From Maribacter antarcticus DSM 21422 (lineage in GTDB: Bacteria > Bacteroidota > Bacteroidia > Flavobacteriales > Flavobacteriaceae): a stretch of DNA of 64,000 bases. This document shows positions 18,014 through 26,236 of this stretch, in pieces. The stretch lies in NCBI RefSeq assembly GCF_000621125.1, contig NZ_KK211214.1, forward strand, positions 623,300 to 687,299, read 5' to 3'. Position 1 is the stretch's first letter; each line of letters opens with the position of its first letter. The notes under the pieces were generated by a model. The model searched no databases, was not told the origin of the DNA, and saw only the letters and a program-made list of their open reading frames with translations. The translations under genes were made by a program, and so were the position numbers.

Positions 18014-18054
18014 CTCGTTTAAACTATAAAAATCAACCATTAATTCATATTATC

Positions 18055-19119
18055 CTAGAAGGAATAAACAGCTGCTAGAACAAATGAGCTTAAGCTGCTA
18101 AGTGGTTCTCCATCACCATTAACGAAAGTTGCATCTTCAGAAGCACTGTCTAAGCGGAACTCTGGCTTTATTATTAGATTACCAATAGTTGCACTTCCTG
18201 TTAATGTTACAGCGAAAACGCTTGCATCTCCTACGGCATCCACTGCACCGATTGCGCCAAAGAAATCGCTCTCTGCAAAATATTCCCCACGTAAACCTAT
18301 CGTAAAATTCTCAGAAGTTGCTAACTGTGGGTATAAAGCCACACCTGAAAAACTTCCTACCCCATCGTCGGTATCACCACTAAAAATTGCAGCGTTCAAC
18401 CCAAGAAAGAACGTATCAGAAATATCAACTCCACCTGTATAATCAATTTCAAAAGATCCATTGTCAATAAGTAAATTTGCGTATTGTCCACTGTAGCCCA
18501 ATTGCACACCATAGGCATATTGTCCTCTAGGATTAAACTCTGTTAAATCTGTAGGATTCATTACAGCTAACATCAAGCTTAAATCATCAGATAAGGCAAA
18601 ATCTGCCTTTATACCTGTATGTGAGAATGGCCCATAAGAAAAAAGATAAGACGTACTATAGTTAAAGTTGGCCACTGGAGAAATAACCTCATAACCTAAA
18701 AAGGTATTAAAGTTACCAAAGGTTATTTTCACCTTGTCTGTTACATTCCAATAAGCGTATAACTGATTTACAATATCCCCAGTCGAGGAATACATAGGGG
18801 AGGCGAAAATAGCATCTGTACCTCTTGGGCCAAAAACTAAATCTGCAACAAAACCTACTTTCTCACCTTCATAGCTACCTATTACATTTGCCATGCCCAA
18901 TGCGAAACCGGGAAGATTAGCGAAAGAGCTGCCAGGCGATTGTGCATCTAGTCCATTACCAGCGTTTAGATTTGCTCTGTAATATGCGTCTATAGAACCG
19001 CTTACGGAGAATTTTGATTTTTCTTCTTCATCCTGGGCAAGGACAGAGGTTAAAGAAAAGATAATTAGTGATGATAGAAATATATTTTTCACGAATTTTG
19101 TTAAGGTAATCGCTTTCAT
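18055..19119 (-). CDS. Outer-membrane beta-barrel (porin-like) protein
   Basis: This 354-residue protein has a signal peptide ending at VLAQ. Alternating hydrophobic strands fill the rest (FSVSGSIDAYYRANLN, KVKITFGNFNTFLGYEVI, NFTIGLRGEYFAES) and the chain ends in the barrel signal VLAAVYSF with C-terminal Phe. The GNFNTFLGYEVISP and TGIKADFALSDDLSLMLAVM segments are typical of the Bacteroidota outer-membrane barrel family often placed next to ammonium transporters. It lies downstream of amtB, separated by a hairpin, and may let small nitrogen compounds through the outer membrane (inference). Confidence 0.85.
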   Translation of the reverse strand: MKAITLTKFVKNIFLSSLIIFSLTSVLAQDEEEKSKFSVSGSIDAYYRANLNAGNGLDAQSPGSSFANLPGFALGMANVIGSYEGEKVGFVADLVFGPRGTDAIFASPMYSSTGDIVNQLYAYWNVTDKVKITFGNFNTFLGYEVISPVANFNYSTSYLFSYGPFSHTGIKADFALSDDLSLMLAVMNPTDLTEFNPRGQYAYGVQLGYSGQYANLLIDNGSFEIDYTGGVDISDTFFLGLNAAIFSGDTDDGVGSFSGVALYPQLATSENFTIGLRGEYFAESDFFGAIGAVDAVGDASVFAVTLTGSATIGNLIIKPEFRLDSASEDATFVNGDGEPLSSLSSFVLAAVYSF

Positions 19120-19190
19120 AAGTTCTAATTTTATAATCCTTAATTGGATTGTTTTAATTGAGTAAATTGAATTTGTTGAAAAGGTTATAT

Positions 19191-19218
19191 AACGGAGCGT
19201 TCTGCAAAACGCTCCGTT
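19191..19218 (-). terminator. Hairpin between amtB and the porin gene
   Basis: AACGGAGCGTT, loop of six bases, AACGCTCCGTT: an 11-bp perfect stem 16 bases beyond the amtB stop. On the minus strand no strong U tract follows, so it may only partly terminate, or may set different amounts of amtB and porin message. Confidence 0.65.
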
Positions 19219-19233
19219 TCTATTTTATATGTA

Positions 19234-20466
19234 TCAATCGTTTGTGAAGTCAGGGTATGCATCCATTCCGTGTTCATGAATATCCAAGCCTTCTAGCTCT
19301 TCTTCCTTGGAAACACGCAGACCCAGTGTTGCTTTCAACACGCCTAAAATAATACCAGAGGCTAATACACAGAAAGCTCCTACAATCAAAACGCCATAAA
19401 GCTGTGTTAAAAATTGATCACCTCCAGCTTTAGCTCCAAAAATACCTACAGCCAGCGTACCCCAAATACCACAAATAAGGTGAACTGTTACCGCTCCAAC
19501 TGGATCATCTAATTTTAATTTATCTATTAACGCTACGCCAAGAACTATGATGATTCCAGCTAAGAATCCAATTACCACTGCTTCGTTTGGTGACATAAGA
19601 TCTGCACCAGCAGTAATACCTACAAGACCACCAAGTATACCATTTAGGAACATGGTTAAGTCCAGATTTTTATAAAGGATAGTAGAAAGAATCATAGCAC
19701 CAAAACCTCCTGCCGCTGCAGCCAAACTTGTAGTAACCAATACCAAGGAAGTTAGTTCCGGATCAGCAGAAAGTACAGAACCGCCATTAAAACCGAACCA
19801 TCCTAACCAAAGAATTAAAACACCTGCGGTTGCCATAGGGATACTGTGACCAGGAATTGCTTTCGGTTTACCATCTTCACCAAATTTGCCTATTCTTGCT
19901 CCTAATAGCGCTATGGCTACTAAGGCAGCCCATCCGCCAACAGAGTGCACGAGTGTAGAGCCTGCAAAATCGTAGAACCCCCAAGAGTCAAGGAAACCAC
20001 CGCCCCACTTCCAAGCACCTACTATAGGGTATACCAATCCTACATAGATAACAGTAAATATCATGAACGAACCTATTTTGATACGTTCTGCAACCGCTCC
20101 AGAAACTATAGTTGCTGCTGTTGCTGCGAACATTCCTTGAAAAAGGAAATCTGTCCACCATGTATAACCACCACTCGCGTATTCTACTGTCATGCCACCT
20201 TCTGGGGCTGCAATTCCAAATCCTGCGAATTTTAGAAGGCCCATATCTCCATCTTCAAAACCTGGGTACATTAAGTTAAATCCAAAAGCGTAATAAAGAA
20301 GAAGTCCTCCTGTGATTATAAAGATGTTTTTAAATAATATGTTAATAGTGTTCTTCTGTCTAGTAAGTCCTATTTCTAAAAAAGCAAAGCCAGTATGCAT
20401 AAAGAATACCAATGCGGTAGCTAACATCATCCATACATTATTCGCTGTAAATAATCCTGCGTCCAT
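19234..20466 (-). CDS. amtB: Ammonium transporter (Amt family)
   Basis: The 410-residue inner-membrane protein has the Amt layout of eleven helices. It begins without a cleaved signal (NNVWMMLATALVFFMHTGFAF). The twin pore histidines are conserved: His174 in AGSTLVHSVGGWAAL and His329 in DPVGAVTVHLICGIWGTL. GWFGFNGGS is the family signature. The cytosolic tail (EEELEGLDIHEHGMDAYPD) is the usual PII-sensitive end. It lies 43 bases downstream of glnB on the same strand, the classic pairing in which PII blocks the channel when nitrogen is plentiful. Confidence 0.96.
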   Translation of the reverse strand: MDAGLFTANNVWMMLATALVFFMHTGFAFLEIGLTRQKNTINILFKNIFIITGGLLLYYAFGFNLMYPGFEDGDMGLLKFAGFGIAAPEGGMTVEYASGGYTWWTDFLFQGMFAATAATIVSGAVAERIKIGSFMIFTVIYVGLVYPIVGAWKWGGGFLDSWGFYDFAGSTLVHSVGGWAALVAIALLGARIGKFGEDGKPKAIPGHSIPMATAGVLILWLGWFGFNGGSVLSADPELTSLVLVTTSLAAAAGGFGAMILSTILYKNLDLTMFLNGILGGLVGITAGADLMSPNEAVVIGFLAGIIIVLGVALIDKLKLDDPVGAVTVHLICGIWGTLAVGIFGAKAGGDQFLTQLYGVLIVGAFCVLASGIILGVLKATLGLRVSKEEELEGLDIHEHGMDAYPDFTND

Positions 20467-20509
20467 TTTTAAAAGTTTTAGTTTATTGTTGTAGATTTTT
20501 TAAGTAGCT

Positions 20510-20848
20510 CTAGTTAATGCCAGCTTGTCCGTTCTCTTTTGTTCGTATTCGGTACGCTTCAATCACATCGGATACGAAGATTTTACCATCTCCAACATTT
20601 CCGCTGTAAGCTGCTTCTAAAATTGCGTCTACGGTTTTTTGTAAAAATTCATCGGATACAACTACAGACAGATATCTTCGTTGTATGTCTGCGGTGCTGT
20701 AGGAGATACCTCTGTATACATGACCTTGTTTCTCATTTCCAACCCCAGTTACATCCCAGTAACTAAAGAAATTAACCTCAATTTGATGCAATGCCTCCTT
20801 GACATCGTCAAATTTGGATTTTCTGATAATTGCCTCGATTTTTTTCAT
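20510..20848 (-). CDS. glnB: PII nitrogen regulatory protein
   Basis: The 112-residue PII protein has MKKIEAIIRKSKFDDVKEAL, a T-loop with the modifiable tyrosine aligned to Tyr51 (Tyr50 in VYRGISYS), the B-loop AAYSGNVGDGKIFV, and the C-loop RIRT. The T-loop differs from the enterobacterial one after the tyrosine (STADIQRRYL). It signals nitrogen and energy status to AmtB. By context it is of the GlnK type; glnB is used as the general family symbol. Confidence 0.93.
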   Translation of the reverse strand: MKKIEAIIRKSKFDDVKEALHQIEVNFFSYWDVTGVGNEKQGHVYRGISYSTADIQRRYLSVVVSDEFLQKTVDAILEAAYSGNVGDGKIFVSDVIEAYRIRTKENGQAGIN

Positions 20849-20871
20849 TTTAATATTGGTTTTGTGTTAGC

Positions 20872-20879
20872 CAAATGTA
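20872..20879 (-). promoter_or_regulatory. -7 promoter element of the glnB-amtB unit
   Basis: On the minus strand TACATTTG matches TAnnTTTG, 23 bases before the glnB ATG. The upstream TTAAAATTTTAA palindrome could be an operator. No -24/-12 sigma-54 element was seen. Confidence 0.5.
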
Positions 20880-21139
20880 TGTTAAAATTTTAACACGCTA
20901 ATTTTTTAGGGGTGTATTACCTAATTTTTATATTTATATTGATTTATACCCCATAAAATTATGGGTATGCTTTAATTATTAATATTTAATTATGGATATA
21001 ATTATTAGGGATAGTCAAATTAGGTCTACAAATGGATATATATTACCAAAAACACTCTTTTGATAAAGAATACGTAGTGTATGGGCAAAAAAAAAGAAAA
21101 TTCTTTAAAATTTAAGAAACCTGAGGTAGAATGTTAGTT

Positions 21140-21511
21140 CTATAACAATTTGGAAATCCATAGGCCTAGGGTAACGGCTATTATGCCAACAAGGATGCTA
21201 CAAATTGTATACAGTGAAAAGTGGACCAAGTCTGAGTTTTTCAGAAATAGATGCCCCTCAAGGGCAAAAGTAGAAAAAGTAGTAAAGCCACCGCAAAATC
21301 CGGTGGTAAGTAAAATAGTTTGATTTTGGGTAAGTAAATCGTTTTTCATGGATAAACCTAAAATAAAACCAATGATAAGACAGCCAAGAATGTTCACAGA
21401 GAACGTTCCAAAATAGAAATTAGAAAAATAAGGATTAAGTGTTTTTGACATCCAGAATCGGAGAACACTTCCCAGACCTCCTCCTAAAAAAACAAGTAGA
21501 AACTGTTTCAT
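21140..21511 (-). CDS. crcB: Fluoride channel CrcB/Fluc
   Basis: The 123-residue protein has four membrane helices and the family motifs: FLGGGLGSVLRFWMS, the central GTFSVNILGCLIIGFILG with the pore Asn, and TTGFCGGFTTFSTFALE with the Phe box and Thr/Ser track. CrcB dimers export fluoride passively across the inner membrane. It lies 19 bases downstream of a 59-residue membrane protein gene on the same strand. No fluoride riboswitch was recognised upstream. Confidence 0.93.
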   Translation of the reverse strand: MKQFLLVFLGGGLGSVLRFWMSKTLNPYFSNFYFGTFSVNILGCLIIGFILGLSMKNDLLTQNQTILLTTGFCGGFTTFSTFALEGHLFLKNSDLVHFSLYTICSILVGIIAVTLGLWISKLL

Positions 21512-21530
21512 ACTTGTTAAAGGTAAAAAA

Positions 21531-21710
21531 CTAAACCGCTTTTTTCAGCTCGGAAACAAGTAAATTAATCGGGTAGATAATGGAACCGGAAGTTTTGGCA
21601 ACTTTAGGGGAGGATTTCGTTGCTTTTTTATTCCGTGTAGGCAAGCTTGCCAATACCATTATAGCGTTAAGCCCAATTAATATTAAAAAAATAGTAAGAA
21701 AAGTCATCAT
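21531..21710 (-). CDS. Small 59-residue membrane-anchored protein
   Basis: On the minus strand a 59-codon frame starts with ATG-ATG at 21710. It has one N-terminal membrane helix (MMTFLTIFLILIGLNAIMVL), a Lys/Ser-rich middle (RNKKATKSSPKVAKTSGS) and a short C-terminal amphipathic end (INLLVSELKKAV). A good promoter element lies 32 bases upstream, and crcB follows 19 bases after the stop, which supports expression. It may be a small envelope protein co-expressed with the fluoride channel. Function unknown. Confidence 0.65.
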   Translation of the reverse strand: MMTFLTIFLILIGLNAIMVLASLPTRNKKATKSSPKVAKTSGSIIYPINLLVSELKKAV

Positions 21711-21741
21711 AATTTATTGCACCTTTTATAGAGAGATAACG

Positions 21742-21749
21742 CAAAATTA
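21742..21749 (-). promoter_or_regulatory. -7 promoter element for the 59-residue protein and crcB
   Basis: On the minus strand TAATTTTG matches TAnnTTTG. A TTTG lies about 23 bases further upstream as a loosely spaced -33 element. Confidence 0.5.
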
Positions 21750-21829
21750 CTCCATTTGGTATATTTTACGAGCAAAATCGATATTTTGTTGTCTAAGACC
21801 CTATTTTTGTTGTGTAATTAAAAAATAGG

Positions 21830-22018
21830 TTAATTTTTAAGGAAATACTTAATAAAGAATAGCGTTAATAAGAAGATTATGAAGAATACACCCACCCATT
21901 TGACTCCTTTGTAGTTTTTTTGGTGCAATTTTAAATCTTTCTTATAAGAGATTATGATAATGATAAGAAATACTATGGCAAAAAGGGCTCCAAAAATTAA
22001 TTGTCCGCTGCTGAACAT
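21830..22018 (-). CDS. Small two-helix membrane protein (62 residues)
   Basis: The protein consists of two hydrophobic helices (IFGALFAIVFLIIIIIS and WVGVFFIIFLLTLFFI) joined by a basic loop, YKKDLKLHQKNYKGVK. The basic linker predicts both ends outside and the loop in the cytosol. The codon pattern and clean two-helix design suggest a real gene, similar to small conserved flavobacterial membrane proteins. It lies upstream of the 59-residue gene, separated by about 120 bases. Function unknown. Confidence 0.65.
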   Translation of the reverse strand: MFSSGQLIFGALFAIVFLIIIIISYKKDLKLHQKNYKGVKWVGVFFIIFLLTLFFIKYFLKN

Positions 22019-22273
22019 ATTTTATGTTTTTCTGCAAAGCTACTAGAAAACCAGAATAGTTAATGTGAAATAAGCCATAATAATTCTATATTTCAAATTA
22101 AAATATAGTTATGTGATATTAATCTAGAACTAAAAATTCAAAAGCACATGTCCTTCGTAATCTTTTGTCCTTAAATTTTTTTAGTAAAAATTAAAGATGT
22201 TATTTTTTCTTTACGGAGAGGTACTTAGTGAAGGTGAAATTAAATTGATGTAAAATCGATAATATTTAAAAAT

Positions 22274-22660
22274 ATGGAAGATAAAATTAATTGTGTTAAG
22301 CTATTTCATGAGACTTTTGGAATGGGGGTTTCCAATGAATTAAAATCGGATTTAGGTACAGCCAAAAACCTTTTACGGTTTAATTTAATGGACGAGGAAA
22401 ACAAGGAATATATTGAAGCGGCTACGAACAAGGATATGGTTGAGGTGGCAGATGCCCTTGGCGATATGCTCTACATTCTTTGCGGTACTATTTTAGAACA
22501 CGGAATGCAGCATAAGATAGCCGAGGTATTTAACGAAATACAACGCAGCAACATGAGCAAGCTCGGGGAAGATGGTAAACCTATTTACCGTGAGGATGGC
22601 AAGGTATTGAAGGGGCCTAATTATTTTAAGCCAAATATTGAAGCAATTTTGAACAAATAA
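22274..22660 (+). CDS. MazG-like nucleotide pyrophosphohydrolase
   Basis: This 128-residue all-alpha NTP-PPase has the metal-binding pattern: acidic EENKEYIEAA on one helix and VEVADALGDMLYIL (ExxD) on the next. The C-terminal NMSKLGEDGKPIYREDGKVL loop with GPNYFKPN is typical of the PRA-PH/MazG-like subgroup that houses phage and bacterial dNTP pyrophosphatases. It probably cleans non-canonical or excess nucleotides. It converges on ilvE, sharing a terminator. Confidence 0.88.
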   Translation: MEDKINCVKLFHETFGMGVSNELKSDLGTAKNLLRFNLMDEENKEYIEAATNKDMVEVADALGDMLYILCGTILEHGMQHKIAEVFNEIQRSNMSKLGEDGKPIYREDGKVLKGPNYFKPNIEAILNK

Positions 22661-22681
22661 AAAAGGGCGCAAAGCCCTTTT
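22661..22681. terminator. Bidirectional terminator between the MazG-like gene and ilvE
   Basis: AAAAGGGC, loop GCAAA, GCCCTTTT followed by T residues; it sits immediately beside both stop codons. Confidence 0.85.
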
Positions 22682-22682
22682 T

Positions 22683-23753
22683 TTATTTTGTTACTTTATA
22701 ACGCCATCCGTATGAATCCTCGGAGGTATTGTATTGGATGTGAGTAATGATTTTCTTTATTTTTTCAGCGTATGGGGTATCTAGTTGCGGTAACTGATAA
22801 TCAGTGTCTTTGAAACCAAAAGCAGAAATAGGAGATATAACCGCTGCTGTTCCAGCTCCAAACATTTCTTTCAAGGTACCTTCTTTAGCTGCATTTACCA
22901 CCTCTGTTACTGTTATTTTTCGAACTTCTACAGGTATACCTTCTTTTTCGGCTATCGCTATGATACTCCTACGAGTAATTCCATCTAAAATTCTATCACT
23001 TGTTGGGCCTGTAATGAGCGTGTCGTTTATCCGGACAAAAATATTCATCGCTCCCGCTTCTTCTATATTTTCATGTTCCGTGTCGTCCGTCCAGATGACT
23101 TGGTTGTATCCTTTGGCAATTGCCAACTGAGTAGGGTAAAATTGCCCTGCATAGTTGCCTCCCGCTTTGGCAAAACCAACACCTCCATTAGCAGATCTCG
23201 AATAGGTCTGTTCTATTAATACTTTTACCTTACCTGCAAAATAAGCCCCAGAAGGCGCACAAGCAATTATGAACCTGTACTCGTCTGCAGGGGAGGCATG
23301 AAATCCTTTGCCTGTGGCGAACATAAAAGGACGTATATATAAGGATGACCCCTCCTTTTTTGGTATAAAGGCACTGTCCAATTTTAACAGGCTCGTTAGT
23401 CCATCCATAAAATAGTTCTCTGGAATCTCTGGAATGCACATCCGATTTGCGGAAATATTAAATCTTTTATGATTATCCAAAGGCCTAAAAAGAAAAATGG
23501 CATCATTCTTATCCTTGTATGCTTTCATACCTTCAAAAATAGATTGTCCGTAATGGAAGATTTTTGAAGATGGGTCTAAACTAATAGCTTGGTAAGGTAT
23601 AATTTTAGGAAGTTCCCACTCACCATTCTTATAATCACAAACTAACATGTGGTCGGTAAATACCGAACCAAAGGCCAAATTGTCGAAATCTATTTGGTCA
23701 ATTTTTGAAGTTTTAACCCGTTCTATAGAAATACTGTTTGTTTCGATGTTCAT
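22683..23753 (-). CDS. ilvE: Branched-chain amino-acid aminotransferase
   Basis: IlvE is a PLP enzyme that makes and degrades Leu, Ile and Val. The 356-residue length and motifs fit the longer class-IV subfamily: FHYGQSIFEGMKAYKDK, the phosphate-binding RPFMFATG, the lysine region GGNYAGQFYPTQLAIAKG, EEAGAMNIFVR, and ILDGITRRSIIAIA. The ATG at 23753 is preferred to the TTG directly before it. It is divergent from the DUF4920 gene. Confidence 0.95.
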   Translation of the reverse strand: MNIETNSISIERVKTSKIDQIDFDNLAFGSVFTDHMLVCDYKNGEWELPKIIPYQAISLDPSSKIFHYGQSIFEGMKAYKDKNDAIFLFRPLDNHKRFNISANRMCIPEIPENYFMDGLTSLLKLDSAFIPKKEGSSLYIRPFMFATGKGFHASPADEYRFIIACAPSGAYFAGKVKVLIEQTYSRSANGGVGFAKAGGNYAGQFYPTQLAIAKGYNQVIWTDDTEHENIEEAGAMNIFVRINDTLITGPTSDRILDGITRRSIIAIAEKEGIPVEVRKITVTEVVNAAKEGTLKEMFGAGTAAVISPISAFGFKDTDYQLPQLDTPYAEKIKKIITHIQYNTSEDSYGWRYKVTK

Positions 23754-23859
23754 CAATAGATTAATTTAAAGTTTAAAATTAATCAAATATCCCAAGGGTC
23801 GCTTCTTTTTTAGTTTAAAAATGACCAGTTTTGTATTGGAAATCAAATTTTTGGATAAT

Positions 23860-24342
23860 ATGAAAAGTTTTAACATTTTACTTGTTGTTTTTGCGATGGG
23901 ATTATCATGCAAGGGACAGAATCAAGAGCGTGCTCAAAATATACTTCGTTCCTTCGGAGAAAAAATTGAAGCAGTTGATGCAAAGAATACAGAAAAGATG
24001 CTTGCTGATTATAATGCAATGAGTCAAAACGATACGCTTCAAACAAAATTTATTGCCAAGGTAAAAGAGGTTTGTAAGGCAAAAGGCTGCTGGATGAAAT
24101 TAGAGTTGGCCAATGGCGAAGAAGCTATGGTTAAGTTTAAGGACTACGGTTTTTTTATACCTATGGACATAGAAGGAAAGGACGTTGTGGTCAATGGTTT
24201 GGCCTTCGTTGAAACCATGAGCGTGCAAGACCAGAAACATTATGCGGAAGATGGTGGAGCAACAACTCAAGAATTAGCCAAGATTATCGCACCCAAAAGA
24301 ACTTACGGTTTTGAGGCCGATGGAGTCTTGATAAAGGAGTAG
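23860..24342 (+). CDS. DUF4920 lipoprotein
   Basis: Starting at 23860 gives a 160-residue protein with a lipoprotein signal (LVVFAMGLSCKGQ); an ATG at 23821 would add 13 residues before it. The DUF4920 core is seen in KVKEVCKAKGCWMKLELANG and GFFIPMDIEGKDVVVNGLAF. The conserved C-x-x-x-G-C-W segment suggests metal binding. It ends one base before mnmD, so the two are translationally coupled although a functional link is not obvious. Confidence 0.88.
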   Translation: MKSFNILLVVFAMGLSCKGQNQERAQNILRSFGEKIEAVDAKNTEKMLADYNAMSQNDTLQTKFIAKVKEVCKAKGCWMKLELANGEEAMVKFKDYGFFIPMDIEGKDVVVNGLAFVETMSVQDQKHYAEDGGATTQELAKIIAPKRTYGFEADGVLIKE

Positions 24343-24343
24343 T

Positions 24344-25009
24344 TTGAAACGCGAAATTATTACTACCGGTGATGGTTCAAAAACCATCCAGATAACCGAT
24401 TGGAATGAGCAGTATCATTCCAAACATGGCGCCATACAAGAAGCCTATCATGTATTTATAAGACATGGGCTCGATTTGTTTGACAATACCGCTGTGGATA
24501 TTCTTGAGATAGGTTTAGGTACGGGCCTAAACGCATTTATAACTTTGTTGGAGGCAGGAAATGGAAAATACAAGGTTACCTATTGTGGTGCCGAGGCCTA
24601 TCCCGTTGCTTGGGAAGAGGCCAGTCAATTAGAGTATGTTACAGCACTAATGGTGCCCAATAAGGAGAACGATTTTAAGCAATTGCATGAAGCTCCTTGG
24701 GAAATACCAACAGAAATCACCCCATTTTTCACACTCACTAAAAAGAAAATGGACTTCAATGATATTGAAGCGCAGGAAATGTTCAACCTTATCTATTTTG
24801 ATGCTTTTGGAGCTAGAGTACAGCCAGAATTATGGACAGTTACTATTTTTAGAAAGATGTATTGTGCCTTAAAATCAGAAGGGTATTTGGTGACCTATGC
24901 TGCAAAGGGCAGTGTAAGAAGGGCTATGCAGGAGGTTGGTTTTATTGTAGAACGCCTTCCTGGCCCACCAGGAAAGCGGGAAATGCTCAGGGGAAAGAAA
25001 CCTTTATAA
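24344..25009 (+). CDS. mnmD: tRNA (5-methylaminomethyl-2-thiouridine) methyltransferase MnmD
   Basis: MnmD performs the last SAM-dependent methylation of mnm5s2U at the tRNA wobble position and corresponds to the N-terminal half of E. coli MnmC. The 221-residue protein has the SAM motif ILEIGLGTGLNAF, the family signature MNEQYHSKHGA-type (read as WNEQYHSKHGAIQEA), NLIYFDAFGARVQPELW, and the end GFIVERLPGPPGKREMLRG. The start is a TTG one base after the DUF4920 stop. It lacks the FAD-oxidase half, as usual in Bacteroidota. Confidence 0.92.
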   Translation: MKREIITTGDGSKTIQITDWNEQYHSKHGAIQEAYHVFIRHGLDLFDNTAVDILEIGLGTGLNAFITLLEAGNGKYKVTYCGAEAYPVAWEEASQLEYVTALMVPNKENDFKQLHEAPWEIPTEITPFFTLTKKKMDFNDIEAQEMFNLIYFDAFGARVQPELWTVTIFRKMYCALKSEGYLVTYAAKGSVRRAMQEVGFIVERLPGPPGKREMLRGKKPL

Positions 25010-25132
25010 TACCTTGGTTTAGAGCTTTAGAGCTTTAGATTTTTAGCCTATGGTAGTCAGCACATTCAACAACACTGTTAAATCCTAATTAAAGCTACCC
25101 TTGGCTTTATACAAAACTAATACCTTTGAGAT

Positions 25133-26095
25133 ATGAAAGTACTGATTACAGGCGCAACAGGTTTGGTAGGGCAAGAGTTGGTAGCACAATGCCTCGCTAA
25201 AGGGTATACCGTAAATTTTCTTACCACCAGCAAGAAAAAGTTGGTTTCAAAACTTAATTATCAGGGTTTCTATTGGAATCCTAAAGTAGGTGAGATAGAT
25301 GAGAAGTGTCTAATGAATGTCTCGGTCATCATAAATTTAGCAGGAGCCAGTATTTCTAAAAGATGGACCTCTTCCTACAAGAAAGAGGTATTGGAAAGCA
25401 GAATAGATACCTTAAATGTGCTATATGAAGTATTAGATAAGTCTAAGGATCATAAAGTGACCTCATTCATTTCTGCATCGGCTATAGGTATTTATCCAAA
25501 CTCGGTTGATCACTATTATCACGAAGAGGAAACAGCAGTAGATGATAGTTTTTTAGGAGAAGTAGTATTCGCTTGGGAAAAAAAAATAAATGAGTTTGAA
25601 ACGTTGAATTTAAGGACTAGCAAGGTGAGAATAGGATTGGTAATGTCTGCCAACGGAGGTGCATTGCCCGAAATCGCAAAGCCTATAAAGTATTATGCAG
25701 GAGCGGCTTTTGGCTCAGGGGAGCAATGGCAATCATGGATTCATATCTCAGATTTATCAAGGATGTTTCTTTTTATTGCCGAGAGCAACCTCAAGGGTGT
25801 ATTTAATGGTGTTTCGCCAAACCCGGTAACAAATAATAGATTGGTAAAGGAAATTGCTAAGATTTTGGAGAAACCTTTATTCTTGCCCAATATTCCAAAG
25901 TTTATAATGCAGACTATTTTGGGGGAAATGTCCTATATTTTATTTGCAAGTCAGCGGGTAAGTAGTAAAAAGATAGAAGAGGAGGGCTTTATTTTTGAAT
26001 ATCAGAATATATGTAATGCTCTGGAAAATATTTATGATAAAAGTGGCATGTGTAATATTCCTGAAAATAATGTCCGCAATAAGTATGCACCATAA
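25133..26095 (+). CDS. TIGR01777-family NAD(P)-dependent oxidoreductase
   Basis: This 320-residue atypical SDR has the N-terminal nucleotide motif VLITGATGLVGQEL, the family segment VIINLAGASISKRWT, ISASAIGIYP (active-site Ser and Tyr), FAWEKKINEFE, SWIHISDLSRM and the C-terminal DUF1731 region (ASQRVSSKKIEEEGF). The group includes E. coli YfcH and human SDR39U1; the physiological substrate is unknown. The upstream gap contains a short tandem repeat (GAGCTTTA twice). Confidence 0.9.
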   Translation: MKVLITGATGLVGQELVAQCLAKGYTVNFLTTSKKKLVSKLNYQGFYWNPKVGEIDEKCLMNVSVIINLAGASISKRWTSSYKKEVLESRIDTLNVLYEVLDKSKDHKVTSFISASAIGIYPNSVDHYYHEEETAVDDSFLGEVVFAWEKKINEFETLNLRTSKVRIGLVMSANGGALPEIAKPIKYYAGAAFGSGEQWQSWIHISDLSRMFLFIAESNLKGVFNGVSPNPVTNNRLVKEIAKILEKPLFLPNIPKFIMQTILGEMSYILFASQRVSSKKIEEEGFIFEYQNICNALENIYDKSGMCNIPENNVRNKYAP

Positions 26096-26191
26096 ATATA
26101 TACACCCGCACTGAACTGAAATTTTAATCTGCTATTGGCGGATTTTTTTGTAAAGTTTAATGACATTTTGACATTTTTGAAGAATTGGCAG

Positions 26192-26199
26192 TACTTTTG
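26192..26199 (+). promoter_or_regulatory. -7 promoter element of grpE-dnaJ
   Basis: TACTTTTG matches TAnnTTTG. A TTTTG at 26165-26169 is a possible -33 element with 22 bases between. No CIRCE-type repeat was seen. Confidence 0.55.
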
Positions 26200-26236
26200 C
26201 CACTTTGAAAAAAGACAATAATATAGCGAAAATCAT

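Noticed and set aside
20312-20494. Short hydrophobic plus-strand frame over the amtB start
   Set aside because: It is the antisense shadow of membrane-helix codons in amtB.
21580-21828. Plus-strand frame of 82 codons opposite the crcB group
   Set aside because: The minus strand carries a better 59-codon membrane protein with a promoter; the plus frame looks like its complement.
21712-21830. Fluoride riboswitch before the crcB group
   Set aside because: The conserved fluoride aptamer core was not found in the leader.
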